NCBI GenBank assembly: GCA_965153455.1
Contig: OZ234493.1
Span: 8,732,213-8,796,212 of the forward strand
Reading direction: 5' to 3'
Length of the DNA stretch: 64,000 bases
DNA from: Sphagnum compactum
Lineage: Eukaryota; Bryophyta; Sphagnopsida; Sphagnales
The notes below the pieces were generated by a model. That model worked only from the letters and a program-made list of their open reading frames with translations. It did not search any database and was not told the DNA's origin. Position numbers and translations under genes: made by a program. Shown here one piece after another: positions 35,801 through 49,000 of this stretch (the first letter of the stretch is position 1; each line of letters starts with the position of its first letter).

Positions 35801-38156
35801 AAGACGTTGGAGGTAGGTAGGAGGGGGGAGGTAGGAGGGGGTAGGTAGGAGGTAGGAGGGGGGAGGAAGGTAGGTAGGGGAGAAATGTTTTGGGGCAGAG
35901 TAGAGGCGGGAGAAAAAAAAAATATTTGGGCAGTCCGGATGTGGTTTTGGTTCATCCCCAAAACAGGTTGAACGGGCTCATCCTCAACTGGTGCATTGGT
36001 GGCTGCTAATTCACTCAAGCCACCTTCCCTATATCTTTTGTTAGATACGGTCTTGCAAATATAAGATGAGCAACAACCAAGTGTGGATTTCAATGTTCAA
36101 CCAGGCATTACTGTGTCAACACTGAATTCAGTTTTTTGACAGCTTCATGGAACATTTCTTATTTTAGTGGTTACTGGTTTAAATTTGGCATACAAGGTAG
36201 ACCCATTATGCAATGAGCTGTTTGTTGGGACTTAAGCAACTTGCAAAATTGGACAAGATGCTTTAGGGATGAATGTGATGTGAGCAACTACATGAAAAAA
36301 TATGTTCCATCTCTAGAGATTTCAGATTACTATAATTCTTTTGTGTAGAGTAAGAATGGAGTGTGTGTTCTGGGCTACACAGCTTTACCATCCATAATTT
36401 TGAGTGTCTTGAAACAGACACTTCAATCAAAGAATTGAAATTTGGTTCTGAGAGAACTCCAACAATGTAGAGATCATAAAGGAAAATTGTGATACAGCTA
36501 AAAAAGCAAGTCAAAGTAGATCATTGTTTGTATTAGCTAACAAAATCATAGAGGTTGCTGAGCATATCAATCATAATCTGTTTTCTGGCAGAAGGAATGC
36601 AACTCAATTTCAAGGCAAGATCACAATTTGGGTAAATTCTGGCAGTTTAATAAATTCCCAATGACTATTTTACAACGCCTAGAAATATAATAATTCTGTT
36701 TTTGGCAACATCAAGTATCCCCTGGTGATGAATCAAGAATCTAAAACTGTTTGCAATCTGGTTGGGGAAATGTAGGTGAAAAGCATGTGGACAAATTGCT
36801 ACAAAATGATGGAAAAGTCCTCATAAACTCGAGTATCCCAAAATTTTGAACTTTTTTTGTTGGACACTTGTGGATTATGTTACTTTGCAATTGATTATTG
36901 AGGTATTTAAATGCACTCATAGGACATGTTCCCCTAGGTATGAATATTTGAATTGGCAATGGCAACCGATTTTGTCATTTAAGACAACATGGAAACTTGC
37001 TAGAATGACAGGTATGGACCTTTCCATGTAGAGGATAGCACTCTACATTTAAATGAAATTTACATGTAAATTTCAGCATTTAACGGGTTGGCGGTTTGTA
37101 GTTCATATGGACCTTAGAAAGCTTATTTCTTTCTTTCTCTAGAAAACATTTTATCTAATACTTGAGGTTTTAAGACCTAAACTTCAGGATAGCAAGAATT
37201 TACATTGAAAAACAGCCCATATTCAAGTTGTCTGACGTTTAGGGTTAAGGACAGATGTTCAAGGGGAGGCAGTAATGAGGAAGTTTGTGCGATAGGATAG
37301 GTATAAAAAAGTAGCTTTATAAGAACCCTTCATGTGTTTCAAATTGTAGGTGGGTTTGACACATTTGCATGAAACAAATTTAGTAATGGGTGCATTAAAC
37401 TGATTCATTTTCAAGTAGCAAAATCCAGATTTGCAGAGCTTTACACTTTATATGTTTTGTTACTTTTCAATTTTTACAGATAGTTTAAGCATTACGGTTT
37501 ACTATAATTGTTAACTGGAGAAAACCTATAGTTTACAAATTGGCTTTAGGGTTAAGATAGAAAATGCCATTCATATTACAGTTTGCAAAAGTATAGAAGA
37601 GCACGTAACATACATTGTTATTTGTTGTTCCCTACACTCCATGCTGAGCTAGAACTACTAATTTGTTCATTATTCTCCATGAAAGTAATGAAAAATTATA
37701 CAATTTCTCCTTCTCACTTGGTATTAGCAGATTACCACCCAACTTCAACTTCCAGAGCAAACAAGTACAAATAGCCAGCTACGGTAGTTAAATTTCAAGC
37801 ACTCTGGCACATGTGAAAGATAAGTGGAGCATTTGGTCACAACATGGGGAATAGAATAGTTATGATACAAGTTTGATATCATAACTATTTATCGATTGAT
37901 AGTGCCATATTCTTCAGGTTCCTCTGTTGATATTGCCTTTCCATTATGGTGTTAAACCCTCACAGTTTGTGATATTGTCTTCCCATTATGGTATTTTACA
38001 TTCAAAATTCAGTCATTTTACAACGGTAATTTGAATGCATTGTGGAAACTTTGAATGCATTTGTGTAGGGAAAAAGATTGTTCTCTTTCACTGATTAAAA
38101 TCGAATCCAACTGTAAAGTCGCTACTCATGCTAAACAATAGAAATTGTAATTTCAA
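35801..38156. other. Intergenic, no gene recognised
   Basis: A G-rich GGAGGTAGG run at 35800-35880, then ordinary AT-rich DNA. Open frames at 36263-36514, 36741-37031 and 37583-37774 show no domain. Confidence 0.6.
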
Positions 38157-38305
38157 GGTCATGCTTGTTAAATTACAAAATCAAATTGAAGGGAGAGAAT
38201 ATTCATACTAGAGAGATGGGGCTCACCTATTTAAGAAAGAGTTATGTGTCACTAGAAAAGATTTCTCTCTATTCAATTTGATTTTGTAATTTAACAAGCA
38301 TGACC
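38157..38305. mobile_element. Foldback element (MITE or hairpin precursor), perfect 34-bp arms
   Basis: Left arm 38157-38190 starts GGTCATGCTTGTTAAATTAC and is the exact reverse complement of the right arm 38272-38305. An 81-base spacer separates them, and imperfect pairing (GAGAGAA) extends into it. A target duplication was not found with certainty. Either a MITE or a hairpin RNA locus would fit. Confidence 0.8.
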
Positions 38306-40425
38306 ATGTAATTCATACTAGTACCATTCCATCAGCAGAAGCTCAAATACCCATGTGCAGATCTACCAAACAATTTTCAAATATGTAAATTGAGGAATTT
38401 GAATTCAATTCAATTCAAGATCCAATTCAATTCAAATTGCATGCAATTCCATTCAATATTTTCATTTGAATAAAATTTAATTTTCACAAAATCAAATCAT
38501 TTTCTTCATCAATCAGTTGTCATCGGTAGTGTGTAGCAATGTAGAGCCCAAATAATCACATTGCATGATGAGTGTTTAAAATTTATCCCCACACTACAAG
38601 TAAGTTTTTTGTTCTACATATCAAGGTTGCTTAAATAAACGTGATCATGTTAAATTAAACATGAAACTAATCGTATATCATTTTCTAAATACATAAAATT
38701 ATTTTTAATTATTTTACATTTCACTTAATGAAATACAAAGTAATTAAAGTAATGAAATATTAAAATAATTACGTACAAAATAATACAAAATTTATTTTAC
38801 AATATGTAAATCAACTATAACCACTACTAGAAAACGTGTGGACAAACCATTGTAGCCAACCACCCAACTCAATTTTGGGTGGTCTTCACATGACACAAAC
38901 CACTCACGATTTTGTTGAGTGGGCAAATCCCACTAGAAACTCACCAAAGTGGTCTTGCAATGGGAGGCAATGGTGGTTTAAGAATTTTCTACTTGAAATG
39001 CCTTTGGCCATGGTTGAAAATTTTCCATTCCACCTTTTCAAACCACTTGGGTGGTTTTTCATAGTGATCATTATAAACATTTTGCACAAGGTTAACCACT
39101 TTACAAGGTAGGTAGGTAAGTAGGTAGGTAAATAATATAATTAAGTTGTACCTAGGTTAAGATAATCAATTTATACATAGGTTTGGTAGAATAAAATATG
39201 TATTTAAAGCATGTCTACTATAAACTATAACAAGGTTAAGTATACCATAATTTATACATATAGGGTAAGTATATTATAGCCTATGTATCAAAGCTAAGTA
39301 TTAGTATACGATTTTTTATGTACCTACCTTGATATATAATGATCTATATTTACGTTAAGGTAGGTTAGGCTTACTTAATTACATGTAACTAGCCTAAATA
39401 TAGCCTAATTTATACATACCAAGCCCTACATATAATCTACATGTATAGAACATATTGAATTTACAAAAATGCAAATAATAGTTCAAAGACAATGTTTCAC
39501 AACACATTAAACTCAATTTTTAAATGTCAAGAATAAAATGTAAATATGCGTTATATTTTGCTTTTCACCATAAGTAGCATTCCCCAATTGTGGAACTAGC
39601 CCACCTTGGAGAAACCTACCAAAGTGTAAGGTAAAGCCCTCATGTAGGGACAATTCCTAAATAAGGGGCCTAGGAGAAGGGAATAGTTGAAACAGCCCTC
39701 CATTCTTAAAATGTTTCTTACATGTGAGCCCTACCCAATGCAAGAGATGAGTCAAACCTTATGTGTTAAGGTATAATAACTTCACAAGTGAACGTTTTGT
39801 TTTGTGAAATGTCCCACACAAGGCAACCTTGTATGATGATGCCTCTTGTTCGTATGACAAGAAATTAGAAAACACATATTGTGATCTCTTATGATATTAG
39901 TAGGAGGTGTCGCATACTATGTTGCATTGATTATTGTGCAAGGTAATCCTTTGGTGCAACAAGGCATTACACTCTATGAACCAAAGCTTGCCAAGGCGAT
40001 ATGCCCAAGTTGGCAAACTTTGGTTCACAAGGTCTAATGCCCAAATGAAAATATGGTGTGAAATTTCACACAAATGTGAAAAGTAAAATGGAAAGATAAT
40101 ATCTTGTTTATATATATACATTATTCCTTGTTTTTGAGGAAAAAATCATCAATTTTTTTAATAAAAAAATTTAAAAACTTCTCCACATTTTCACCTCGGT
40201 TTTGGTTTGACCTAGCAAATTTGGTTTGCACTTTTTTAAATGTTAGACAAATTCCTAAAACCTATCACCATTTACCCATGAAATCCCTTTTGAAATGCTT
40301 GCAACTAACATTATGCAAATAGTTTGTTAAAAAAAACACTGATATATTAAGAAGACATTACCTACACTACCTACACTTCTTCTTTTGGGGTTTGGAAAAG
40401 TTTGCACATTTGGGATTTTATCTTG
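38306..40425. other. Intergenic, with a CACTA-like end and TAGG repeats
   Basis: TTCAA-rich DNA at 38390-38470. CACTACTAGAAAA at about 38822 resembles the terminal sequence of En/Spm (CACTA) transposons; no matching opposite end was found. Degenerate GGTAGGTA and TACCTA words fill 39100-39440. No gene seen. Confidence 0.5.
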
Positions 40426-40552
40426 TCAAACAATTGCAGCGTGTCTTGCATATGCTGTTGTCCTAATATAATATGGAGGAGGAGGAGAAGAAGAAGAACC
40501 AAGAGCAGGAGAAAGTAGAAGGGGAGGAGAACGAGACCCGGGGGACGGAGTC

Positions 40553-40903
40553 ATGAGCTTTGAGGATCTTGAGATGGGTGGGGGAGGGAATAGCAAATCG
40601 ATCTCTCTGACGCAACTACAGCAGCAGCAGGGGTCCAGTAGTAGCGATGGCGTGGTGGCGGGAGTGTTTAGAATCAATACTGGGGTTTCTTCTTTTAAGC
40701 GTCTCGTTAATATGCTGGGTACGTCCAAGGATACTCCGTCCCTGCGTGAGAAGCTGCATGAGACGAAGCACAGTATAAACAAATTAGTCGAAGAGACGGT
40801 CGCTAGGTTAAAGGAGGAGAATGAAATGGACCATCTGTCATCCGCGAGTACCGGTAAGAAGCTGAAGGATGCGAAGCTTGCTAAGGACTTCCAAGCTGTG
40901 TTG
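40553..40903 (+). CDS. SYP2-type Qa-SNARE (syntaxin), first exon only
   Basis: Syntaxins of the SYP2 group act in fusion at the prevacuolar compartment and vacuole. The exon begins MSFEDLEMG and contains GVFRINTGVSSFKRLVNMLG, TSKDTPSLREKLHETKHSI and KLAKDFQAVL, in the order of the N-terminal Habc region of SYP22-like proteins, about 117 residues. After FQAVL the family continues KEFQKAQ, but here the frame reads VEIF and stops at 40918, so a donor at 40904 (TTG|GTTGAG) is likely. The SNARE motif and the C-terminal membrane anchor are not found to the right in this window. Either the next intron exceeds 20 kb or this is a truncated copy. Confidence 0.85.
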
Positions 40904-40918
40904 GTTGAGATATTCTGA

Positions 40919-43019
40919 AATGGTTGGTCAAATTGAAGCAATTCCCGACTATTAAGGATTTAATTTGAAACAATATTTTTCAGTCCCTTGGAGGCACTTT
41001 TGTGTTTCCAAGGAGACAACTTGTAAGGTCAAAGGTGATCGATCATTCATTTGAAGGAAAACCTGCAACTTGTACAACAGACAAGTTTCAATTAAGAGTA
41101 GTAAACAAATGACATGGTGCTACTCCAAACATTGCTTGCTTCAAGCAAACGTTCAGTCTCAGAGTTTTTACGGGATTTCTGCAACACTTGTTTTGTTAGG
41201 TGTGACCATCATGCAAATCATGGCAAATAAAGTCTTCCTTTTGAAGCAGGTACTTCATTTTACTTTGTCCCCTTTCTTTCATTTTTCTACTTTGTAAGAT
41301 CTTCCATTGGCTGCTGTAGTTCTGGAAAGCCCACAGCTTACGATGCTGAACACCAGTCACATGAGTTTCTGTTAGTCTGCTTGCATGATGGTACATACCT
41401 AATGCAGCCTGCTTCGCGGCCACAACAACTTTGTCTAGTACTGTGGCAACTTCCACACTAATTATATGTACCTTATATGAATGATGTATGCATATACATT
41501 TTTTATCCCCTAGATTAATTCCACCTTTTTTGTTTGGGGTGATGGTGAATGGTGAAACAAAAAAATGCCATGTTCATTTGAAATAATAATGCAATTCATC
41601 TTCACGTAAGTACATTGTACAACAAAACTGCTAATTTGAAATTAAGAAAATTGGTACATCATTGAACAAGGGTCTCTGTTTTTTAGTTGTGTACGTGTTT
41701 TTTATTTAGTTCACATGATTTTGAAGCTAATGTTAACATAAACAAAACTAAAGTGATGAAAGGAAAATGAACTTGACATGGACCATTGATTATGTTATAA
41801 CAATCACATTGAAGTTATTCACTAGGGGATGAGATCACCCAGTTTTGGCATAATATGGGATCAAATTCATAATAGGGTGAGAATTTTACAACACAAAATA
41901 TATTTGCACCCTTATTTTGGATCCTTGTGCATGTGCAAAGGAGACATGATGCAAAATCTTTATGCAATGATCCTTCTTCATTTTTTTTTGTGTGAAGTAA
42001 ATGTTTGCAAATGAATAGGTGTAGAGAAAGAAGGGAGTGAGAGATTTATGAAAGAAGTATGGTTTGTAAAATTTTTGAGAGATTCAAAGATCATTCTCAC
42101 TTGTGACAACTATAGCAAGAGCATGGAGCAAGCGGTGGAGGAAGAGTGTCATGCAAGAGCAAGAAGTTGCAATGCACAAGGGTTTTATTGTTCTAAAGGT
42201 GATGATTAAATTTGTAACATTCAAGTTGTCCTATCTTCAAAAACTTGGAGATGGTGTTAGTAGAAAATCAAGAGGACAATGGCAAATAAAAATTTCAACT
42301 ATCATTCATTAGATGTGAGCTTGTGGTCAACTTTCATGTTAATGCCTATGCTACGGTTTATTTTCATGTTCTTCTTGAAGCTCTTCAAACTTGTTCAAAA
42401 GTTGACTTATACATGGTCAATACAATCAATTCACAATGGACATCCTTTGAACCTCAAATTTGCATCAAACCTAATCCATGAATCCTAAAATGTGATTGAC
42501 CACAACAATAATCATGCAATTCAACTTTCGAGTAAGTTGTTATTTTCACAAATACCTTAGTTCTAAAACACATCTTGCCACACTTGGCCATGACCCCCTC
42601 TAGCTTTGGAGTCTAAATTGAGTAAACAAAGCATGTTTTAAAGTTGTAAGCAAAAACATGCATTATAATGTATTGGAAATTGTTCAAATAGATCATATTT
42701 TCATACCATTGCAATGCATGGCATTGCTAGGTAATCCTAAATGAGTATCTCCTTAGAGTTGATTCAAACATTGAATCATATAAGGATTTTCACTTGGATT
42801 TGGAAATTCCTAGGTAGAATGGAACTTTATTTCATAAGTTGCAGCTTTATATGACTTTTTGGAACTACATATGAACTTTGTAAATTTTCCCAAAAGTTCA
42901 TCAAATTGGGAGATGATTTTGTATAGGTTTGTCATGAATTTGAAATGACTAAAAGAAACCCCATTTGTGCATCAAACTTGGTGATATTTTTCTATAGGTT
43001 TATGTTTGGTCTTGGAACC
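40919..43019. other. Region right of the SYP2 exon, no gene recognised
   Basis: AT-rich DNA that could be intron of the SYP2 gene. Open frames at 41070-41297, 41196-41456 and 42103-42488 show no SNARE, coiled-coil or other known domain. Confidence 0.55.
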
Positions 43020-43620
43020 TCATAATTGGAACATTTCTCAAGTTTGTGTGAAACTTGGCACCTTCGATGTTGTAATTTAAAGTTTGTCTTTGACTTGGTA
43101 GTTCAATTTGAACCTCTTTTAAGTCTTGTGACATTTAACACTTTTGATGTTGTAATGTAAGGTTTGTCCTTGACTTGGGCAGTTCAATTTTAACCTCTTT
43201 CAAGTCCATGTGATACTTGGCACTTCTAATGTTACAATTTAAGGTACATCTTTGACTTGGCAATTCAATTTGAACTTCTTTCAAGTTTGTGTGTAACTTG
43301 GCACCTTTAATGTTGTAATATAGGTTTTCCCTTAACTTAGCAACTCAATTTGAGCCTCTTTAAAGTCTATGTGATATTTGGCACCCTATTGTTGCAATTT
43401 AGGGTTTGTCCTTGACTTGGCAATTCAATTTGAACCTCTTTCAAATTTGTGTGATATTTGGCACCTTTGATGTTGGAATTTAGGGTTTATCTTTAATTTG
43501 GCACCTTTCATGTCTTTGACTTGGCAACTCATTTTGAACTTCTTTCAACTCAATGTGATATTTAGCCCTTTTATGTTGCAATTTAAGTTTATAATTCACT
43601 TTTTAACTCCAACAGAACCA
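43020..43620. repeat. Degenerate tandem repeat, about 80 bp
   Basis: The phrase TGACTTGGCAATTCAATTTG recurs at about 43091, 43171, 43253, 43333, 43413 and 43517, followed each time by CTCTTTCAAGT and a GGCACCT-type stretch, spacing 80-82 bases and then 104. Confidence 0.9.
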
Positions 43621-43689
43621 TTTGGAATCTTTCTTTCATTTGGCACCTCTAGTGATCTATTTCATTTATTTCAAGGTTGATTTATCATT

Positions 43690-45270
43690 AAAATTGAAAC
43701 CCTAATTATTTGGGGTTTGGTTTCATCGTATTGAAGTATGTTTCAATAAATTGAACTTTGAATCAAATTGGTGTATTTCCATCAAATAGGTGTTTATTTC
43801 ATGTACTTGGAAATCTAATTCCCTCAAATTGGAGGTTGATTCATCAAATTACATGTAACCCTAACTACTTGAAGTTTTATTTCATCAAATGAAGGTTTAT
43901 TTCCACTAAATCAGAATTTGCCTCAACAAATGGAAGTACATTTCATCTACTTGGATGTTCGATTCCATCAAATTGGAGGTCAATTCATCAAATTGAACCT
44001 AAACCCTACTTGCTTGGGGGCATGTTTCATTTTTTCCAAATGTAATTCATCAAATTGAAGGTATGTTCATCAATTGGAGGTTTCATGAAAAATATTAAAA
44101 GGTAAACCTTATTTCTTTAAAATTATATTTCTTTGAATGGGAATTTGTTTCCATAAAATTGAAGTTTGTTTTCAACAAATTGGAAGTTCAATTCATGAAA
44201 TTGATGTTTAAACAAATGGAGATCTAATTCATCAAATTGAAGTTTGTTTCATATTTTTAAAAGTTCATTTCATTGAATTGAGGTCTATTTCATCTTTTTG
44301 AAAAAAAAATTTCCAACAAATTGGAGGTTCAATTCATCAAATTGAAGTTTGTTTCAATAAATGGAAATTTGATTCCATGAAATTGAAATTTGTTTCAAGA
44401 TATTGAGGTCTAGAATTCCATTAATTGGAGGTTTATTTCATTGAACGGAGGTTTGATTCCATCGAATTGAAGCATGTTTCATTTATTGAGGGTTTGATTT
44501 ATCAAATGGAGGTATGATTCCATGAATTCAAGCTTTGTTTCATTGAATAGACGTTTGATTCCATAAAATTGAAGCATGTTTCATTTATTGAGGGTTTGAT
44601 TAATCAAATGGAGGTATGATTCCATGAATTCAAGCTTTTTTTCATTGAATAGAGGTTTGATTCCATCAAATTGAATATTGTTTCCATTGAATTGGGGTTT
44701 GTTTCATCAAATTGAGATTTGTTTCGATCATATTGAGGTATGTTTCATTTACTTGAACTTGATTTCCACCAAAAGGATGCATTTTTCATTTATTGCAGGT
44801 GTGTTTCCATGAAATTGAAGTGTGTTTCATTGAATGGAGGTATGTTTCTATCAAATTGAAATGTGTTTCATTGAATTGAGGTCTGTTTCCATTGAATTGA
44901 GGTCCATTTCATTGATTCAAGTTTTGTTTCCATCATTTTGAAGTATGTTTCATTGAATTGAGGTATGGTTCATTGATTCAAATTTCGTTTCCATCAAATT
45001 GATATATGTTTCAGCTACTAAAGGGTTTGTTTCATTGAATTGAGTTTGTTCCATTGGTTTGAGTTTTATTTCCATCAAATTGAAGTATGTTTCATCTAAT
45101 GGAGGTATATTTTCATTGATTTCAGGTTTGATTCATCAAATTGAAACATGCTTTATTTATTGGAGGTTCCTTTCCATAAAATTGAGGTTTGTTTTCCCAT
45201 TGATTTGAAATTTGTTTCATTATATTGAAACATGTATTGTCCATCGAAGGTCCATTTTGTTCAAATTGAG
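43690..45270. repeat. Long degenerate short-period repeat (TTTCATCAAATTGAAG type)
   Basis: About 1.6 kb built from TTTCATCAAATTGAAGTTTG and close variants (TTCATTGAATTGAGG, TCCATCAAATTGAAG), period mostly 17-35 bases. The plus strand is T/G-skewed. No long open frame passes through. Confidence 0.9.
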
Positions 45271-46769
45271 GTTGAATTATTTTTTAAATTAGAATTATTG
45301 TTTCATCTAATAACACCTTAGTTTTTAAAATCTAAACGTTTTTTTATCACCATTTAGTTTGTAACATTAGGGCCTTGTATGGAAACCATTTGGAATTCTA
45401 AAAGCCATGTAATATTATGTATTCCATCAATTTCCAAGTGACATTTGGGTTGAAGAGAGAAAATCTAACAATTCTTGTAGGTTTTGTGATAATGTCAAAG
45501 TTTAACAATGTCCTAATGTGATTTTATGATTTGGGTTTTTGTGGCTTGGACAAGGTTATGTTGTGCATATATAGTTGAAAGGTTATTTTTATGGCCTTAG
45601 GTCTAGGCATGGTAAGTGATGATCAAGAGCCAAAGGTTGTGATGTAAACATGGAGGTATGACTTGGATGCAAAATGTGAGATATGACTTAATCAACCAAA
45701 GGTGAAGGTGGATAGGAAGGAAAAGCAATTGTACATTCTTGTATAATCATTCCATTTGAACACCATTGTCACAAATTACAATTGACATTTTTCATTGTAT
45801 TCAAAATATATGAAGCATGTGACACAACTTATGTTTAGCCTTATGTAAACAGTGGTATATGGGGAATACAACACACCTTATCTCAATAAAGTCTTTGAAG
45901 AAGACACTTTGAAGGACTAACTTTGGGATGTTTTGAAAAAGTTGAAGATTAAAACATCTAATGAAAAAGGAAGTGAGAGAGTTGTGTTGTAAAATGAAAA
46001 AGTCATGATACACTTAAAATCAACACAACATGCCACTCGAAACATTCTCAAATGTTAATAAAGTGTGATTATTGGTACATTTACCCCATTCATAGTACTT
46101 ATTATTCTTAAAATTTGTGAGTCTATAAACGAGCCAACATTTTTACCCCATCATTTAGCTTGTGATTTAATTATGCATCTACTCCAAGTGGCAAGTTGTA
46201 GACAAAGGTACAAGTGCTTCAATCATAATCCATTAGTATTGGCACGATGGTGTGGAATATGCTGGTCAATAATGAGGATCAAAGAGTTCTGATCAAGGCA
46301 AAGATGAAAGTTACATAGAGAAGAAGAAACATGTGTTAGAATTAACAATTTTAAAACAACTAAAAACCTTGAAGTTTTAATAAATGCATAATTGTAATTC
46401 AAAAGTTAAGAAAATTTTATACTTGTAATTAAAAGTCATAGTCTTAACTATAGTTAATTCATCTGCGTGGTTGCCAATGATGTTGTACATGTGAAGTTTA
46501 GGTAATGTATGTGTAGGATATTAATCAAAATAACTATAGCTTGGAATAAGTGATTGTATTTGGTTTTTGTAAAATCAAATTGTTTCATGAGTCTTCTTCA
46601 TTTGCACATCAACCTCCCAATTCCCCATTCCACGCATACATTATACCTTAAATGCATTTTATTGTATGTTTACATTACATCCACATCATGCCCAAGGGCA
46701 AGTTTGCACCTTCCAAGCCATCACATCACAAACTTGGTAACAAAAACATCAAAATGGGAAAATGCAAAA
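45271..46769. other. Intergenic, no gene recognised
   Basis: AT-rich DNA. Open frames at 45801-46013, 46065-46292 and 46554-46889 are not recognisable; the last runs into the repeat that follows. Confidence 0.6.
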
Positions 46770-49000
46770 ACAAAAAATCAAAAAAATTTGATGAAAATGA
46801 TCATGACAACCATCACAAAGAAGAGGATCATGATAACCATTGCCAAGAACAAGAATAAAAGAATGATTATAAGAAGACGACCATCATGATCATTACCAAA
46901 GACAATAGCAAAGGATTATGAAAAGAATAGGATTGGGGCAACCATCGTTAGGAACATGAACAAGGGGATGGCTAAAAGAAGAGGATTATGGTGGCCATTG
47001 CAAGAAACATGAACAAAAGGATGGCTAGAATAAGAGGATCTTGATGACCATTGTGACAAAAAGGATCACAATGACCATTGCAAAGGATAGAAAAACAATA
47101 GGATTGCCAAAAGAAGGGGATCATGATGACCATCAATAGGAACATGAACAAGAGGATGGCTAAAAGAAGAGGATCACAACAACCATTACAAGGAACATGC
47201 ACAATACTACGATGGCTAGAATAAGAGGATCGTGATGACCATTATGACAAAAGGATCATAATGATCATTGCCAAGAATAGGAGCAAGAGGATGGGCAAAA
47301 GAAAATGATCACAATACCATCACCATGAACGTGAGCAACAAGGTGCAATCACAATAAAAGGAACCACTTGCGGCAAGGTCTAAGTCCTTTTCAATGACTA
47401 AATTGCACATGTGGCTTTCTTGTATTGGTTTATAATGCATTTTTAAAAATAGCTTTTCAAGTTGGATAATGGTTGGATATCAATTTTGAGGCCAAATATG
47501 ACCCAAAACATAGTAAATAAATTTTTTTTTTACATCATGTTGTACATTAGAATCAAATGTACAACTTTTCTTTTAGTCATGATGATAAATTATGAACTAT
47601 TTTAGTCATTAAGCACGTTTGAAACCATTTTAACTAGTCATGTAAAAAGCTTTCAATACAAGCATGTAAAACTATTTTTGAATGATTGGACACATGGCCC
47701 ACTTCTTGTGAAGTATATTAAAACTCATACAAAATTTGAAAGCATTTGTTGAAAGTTTGAATAACAAAAAGCACATTCATGTTTTTTGGATGTTTTTAGC
47801 ACTTGTTAACAAGTCCTTGGCATGTGTAAAAGGACCTTTATAACACAATGAAATGACTTCAAATTCATAGGATGATAACTTCATGAGTAAATGAACATAA
47901 TGAAAAAAAAGTTTATTTATATCATTTAAATGTTGTATGTGATACATTTTCAAAGTAGACAAGGTACATAAAACATTGACTTTCAACAAGTCCTTAGGCT
48001 CCTTTAATTGTGATCTCACCCAAGAGGATGACTAGAAGAAAAGGATCATAACAACCATTGCAAGGAACAAGAGTAAGAGGATGGCCAAAATAAGATCATG
48101 ACAACCATCATGACCAAAAGGATCACAACTACCATTGCTCAAAATAAGAACTAGAAGACAATTATAAAAGGAAGATCATGACAACTATCATCGTGTATAA
48201 GAGCAAGAAGATGGCTAAAAAAAGGGTGAAAGCACATTATAGTGGCCTTATATGAACATCACATTGGCATGTTTTCTTGTATCTCTTAAATATAGAAAAA
48301 CAAAATAATTACTTTTCAGTTGAAATATTTTTAAAAATAGTCGCATATGTTAAGCTAAAATAATCAATTTTTCAATAATGAAAAAACACATTGAAATCAT
48401 GGATACAAAATAAGTAATGGACTTTTGAATTTTGGCAATAATTTTCATCACACTTGTAAAATTCACAAATATGGACTTTAATTTTAAAATGTATTTGTCT
48501 CATGTATTTGAAACTTTGGGATATTGCATGATTGATATTTAAGGAATTAAAAATGCTGAATGAACAAAATATGAGTTAAATTTGTTGTGTTATGGACTTT
48601 TGAAGGTCCCAAAAATTATAATGATTTTTAGAATATTTTTCAGCATAAAATGATTTTTTTTAAACTATCTTTTTGAAAAACATTAAATGTCTTATAACAT
48701 CATGACTGGAAATTGAAAAATGAATTTTTTTTAATTTCAATAAGATCTAAATATTCATATTTTAAGTTATTTTTCAATTAAACTAGATATGGACTCTCAA
48801 AATGAACTTTGATTTGCCAAAAATAAAACACCTTGGCATGTTTCCACCCATAAGAACATGGCAGTTATTGTTAGGAACATGAATAAGAGGATGGTTAAAA
48901 GAAAATGATCACAATGACCATTGCCAATAACAAGAGGACAACCATTGTGAATAAAAGGATCGTGGTGAAAAGTGTGAACAACTAACTTGGGAAAAAAAGG
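46770..49000. repeat. Dispersed minisatellite (AGGATCATGATGACCATTGC type)
   Basis: Units of about 50-60 bp with GAGGATCATGATGACCATTG and AGGAACATGAACAAGAGGATGG fill 46790-47340, then reappear at 48020-48215 and 48850-48985. The gaps are plain AT-rich DNA. Every unit carries the same purine bias on the plus strand. Confidence 0.85.

Noticed and set aside
35002-36093. 363-codon minus-strand open frame
   Set aside because: About half of it translates the AGCTC satellite (SSWSSEL repeats), whose words lack stop codons in most frames; several overlapping frames on both strands are equally open.
46554-46889. 111-codon plus-strand frame with a Lys-rich end
   Set aside because: Its second half is minisatellite sequence and the first half has no homology I can recognise.
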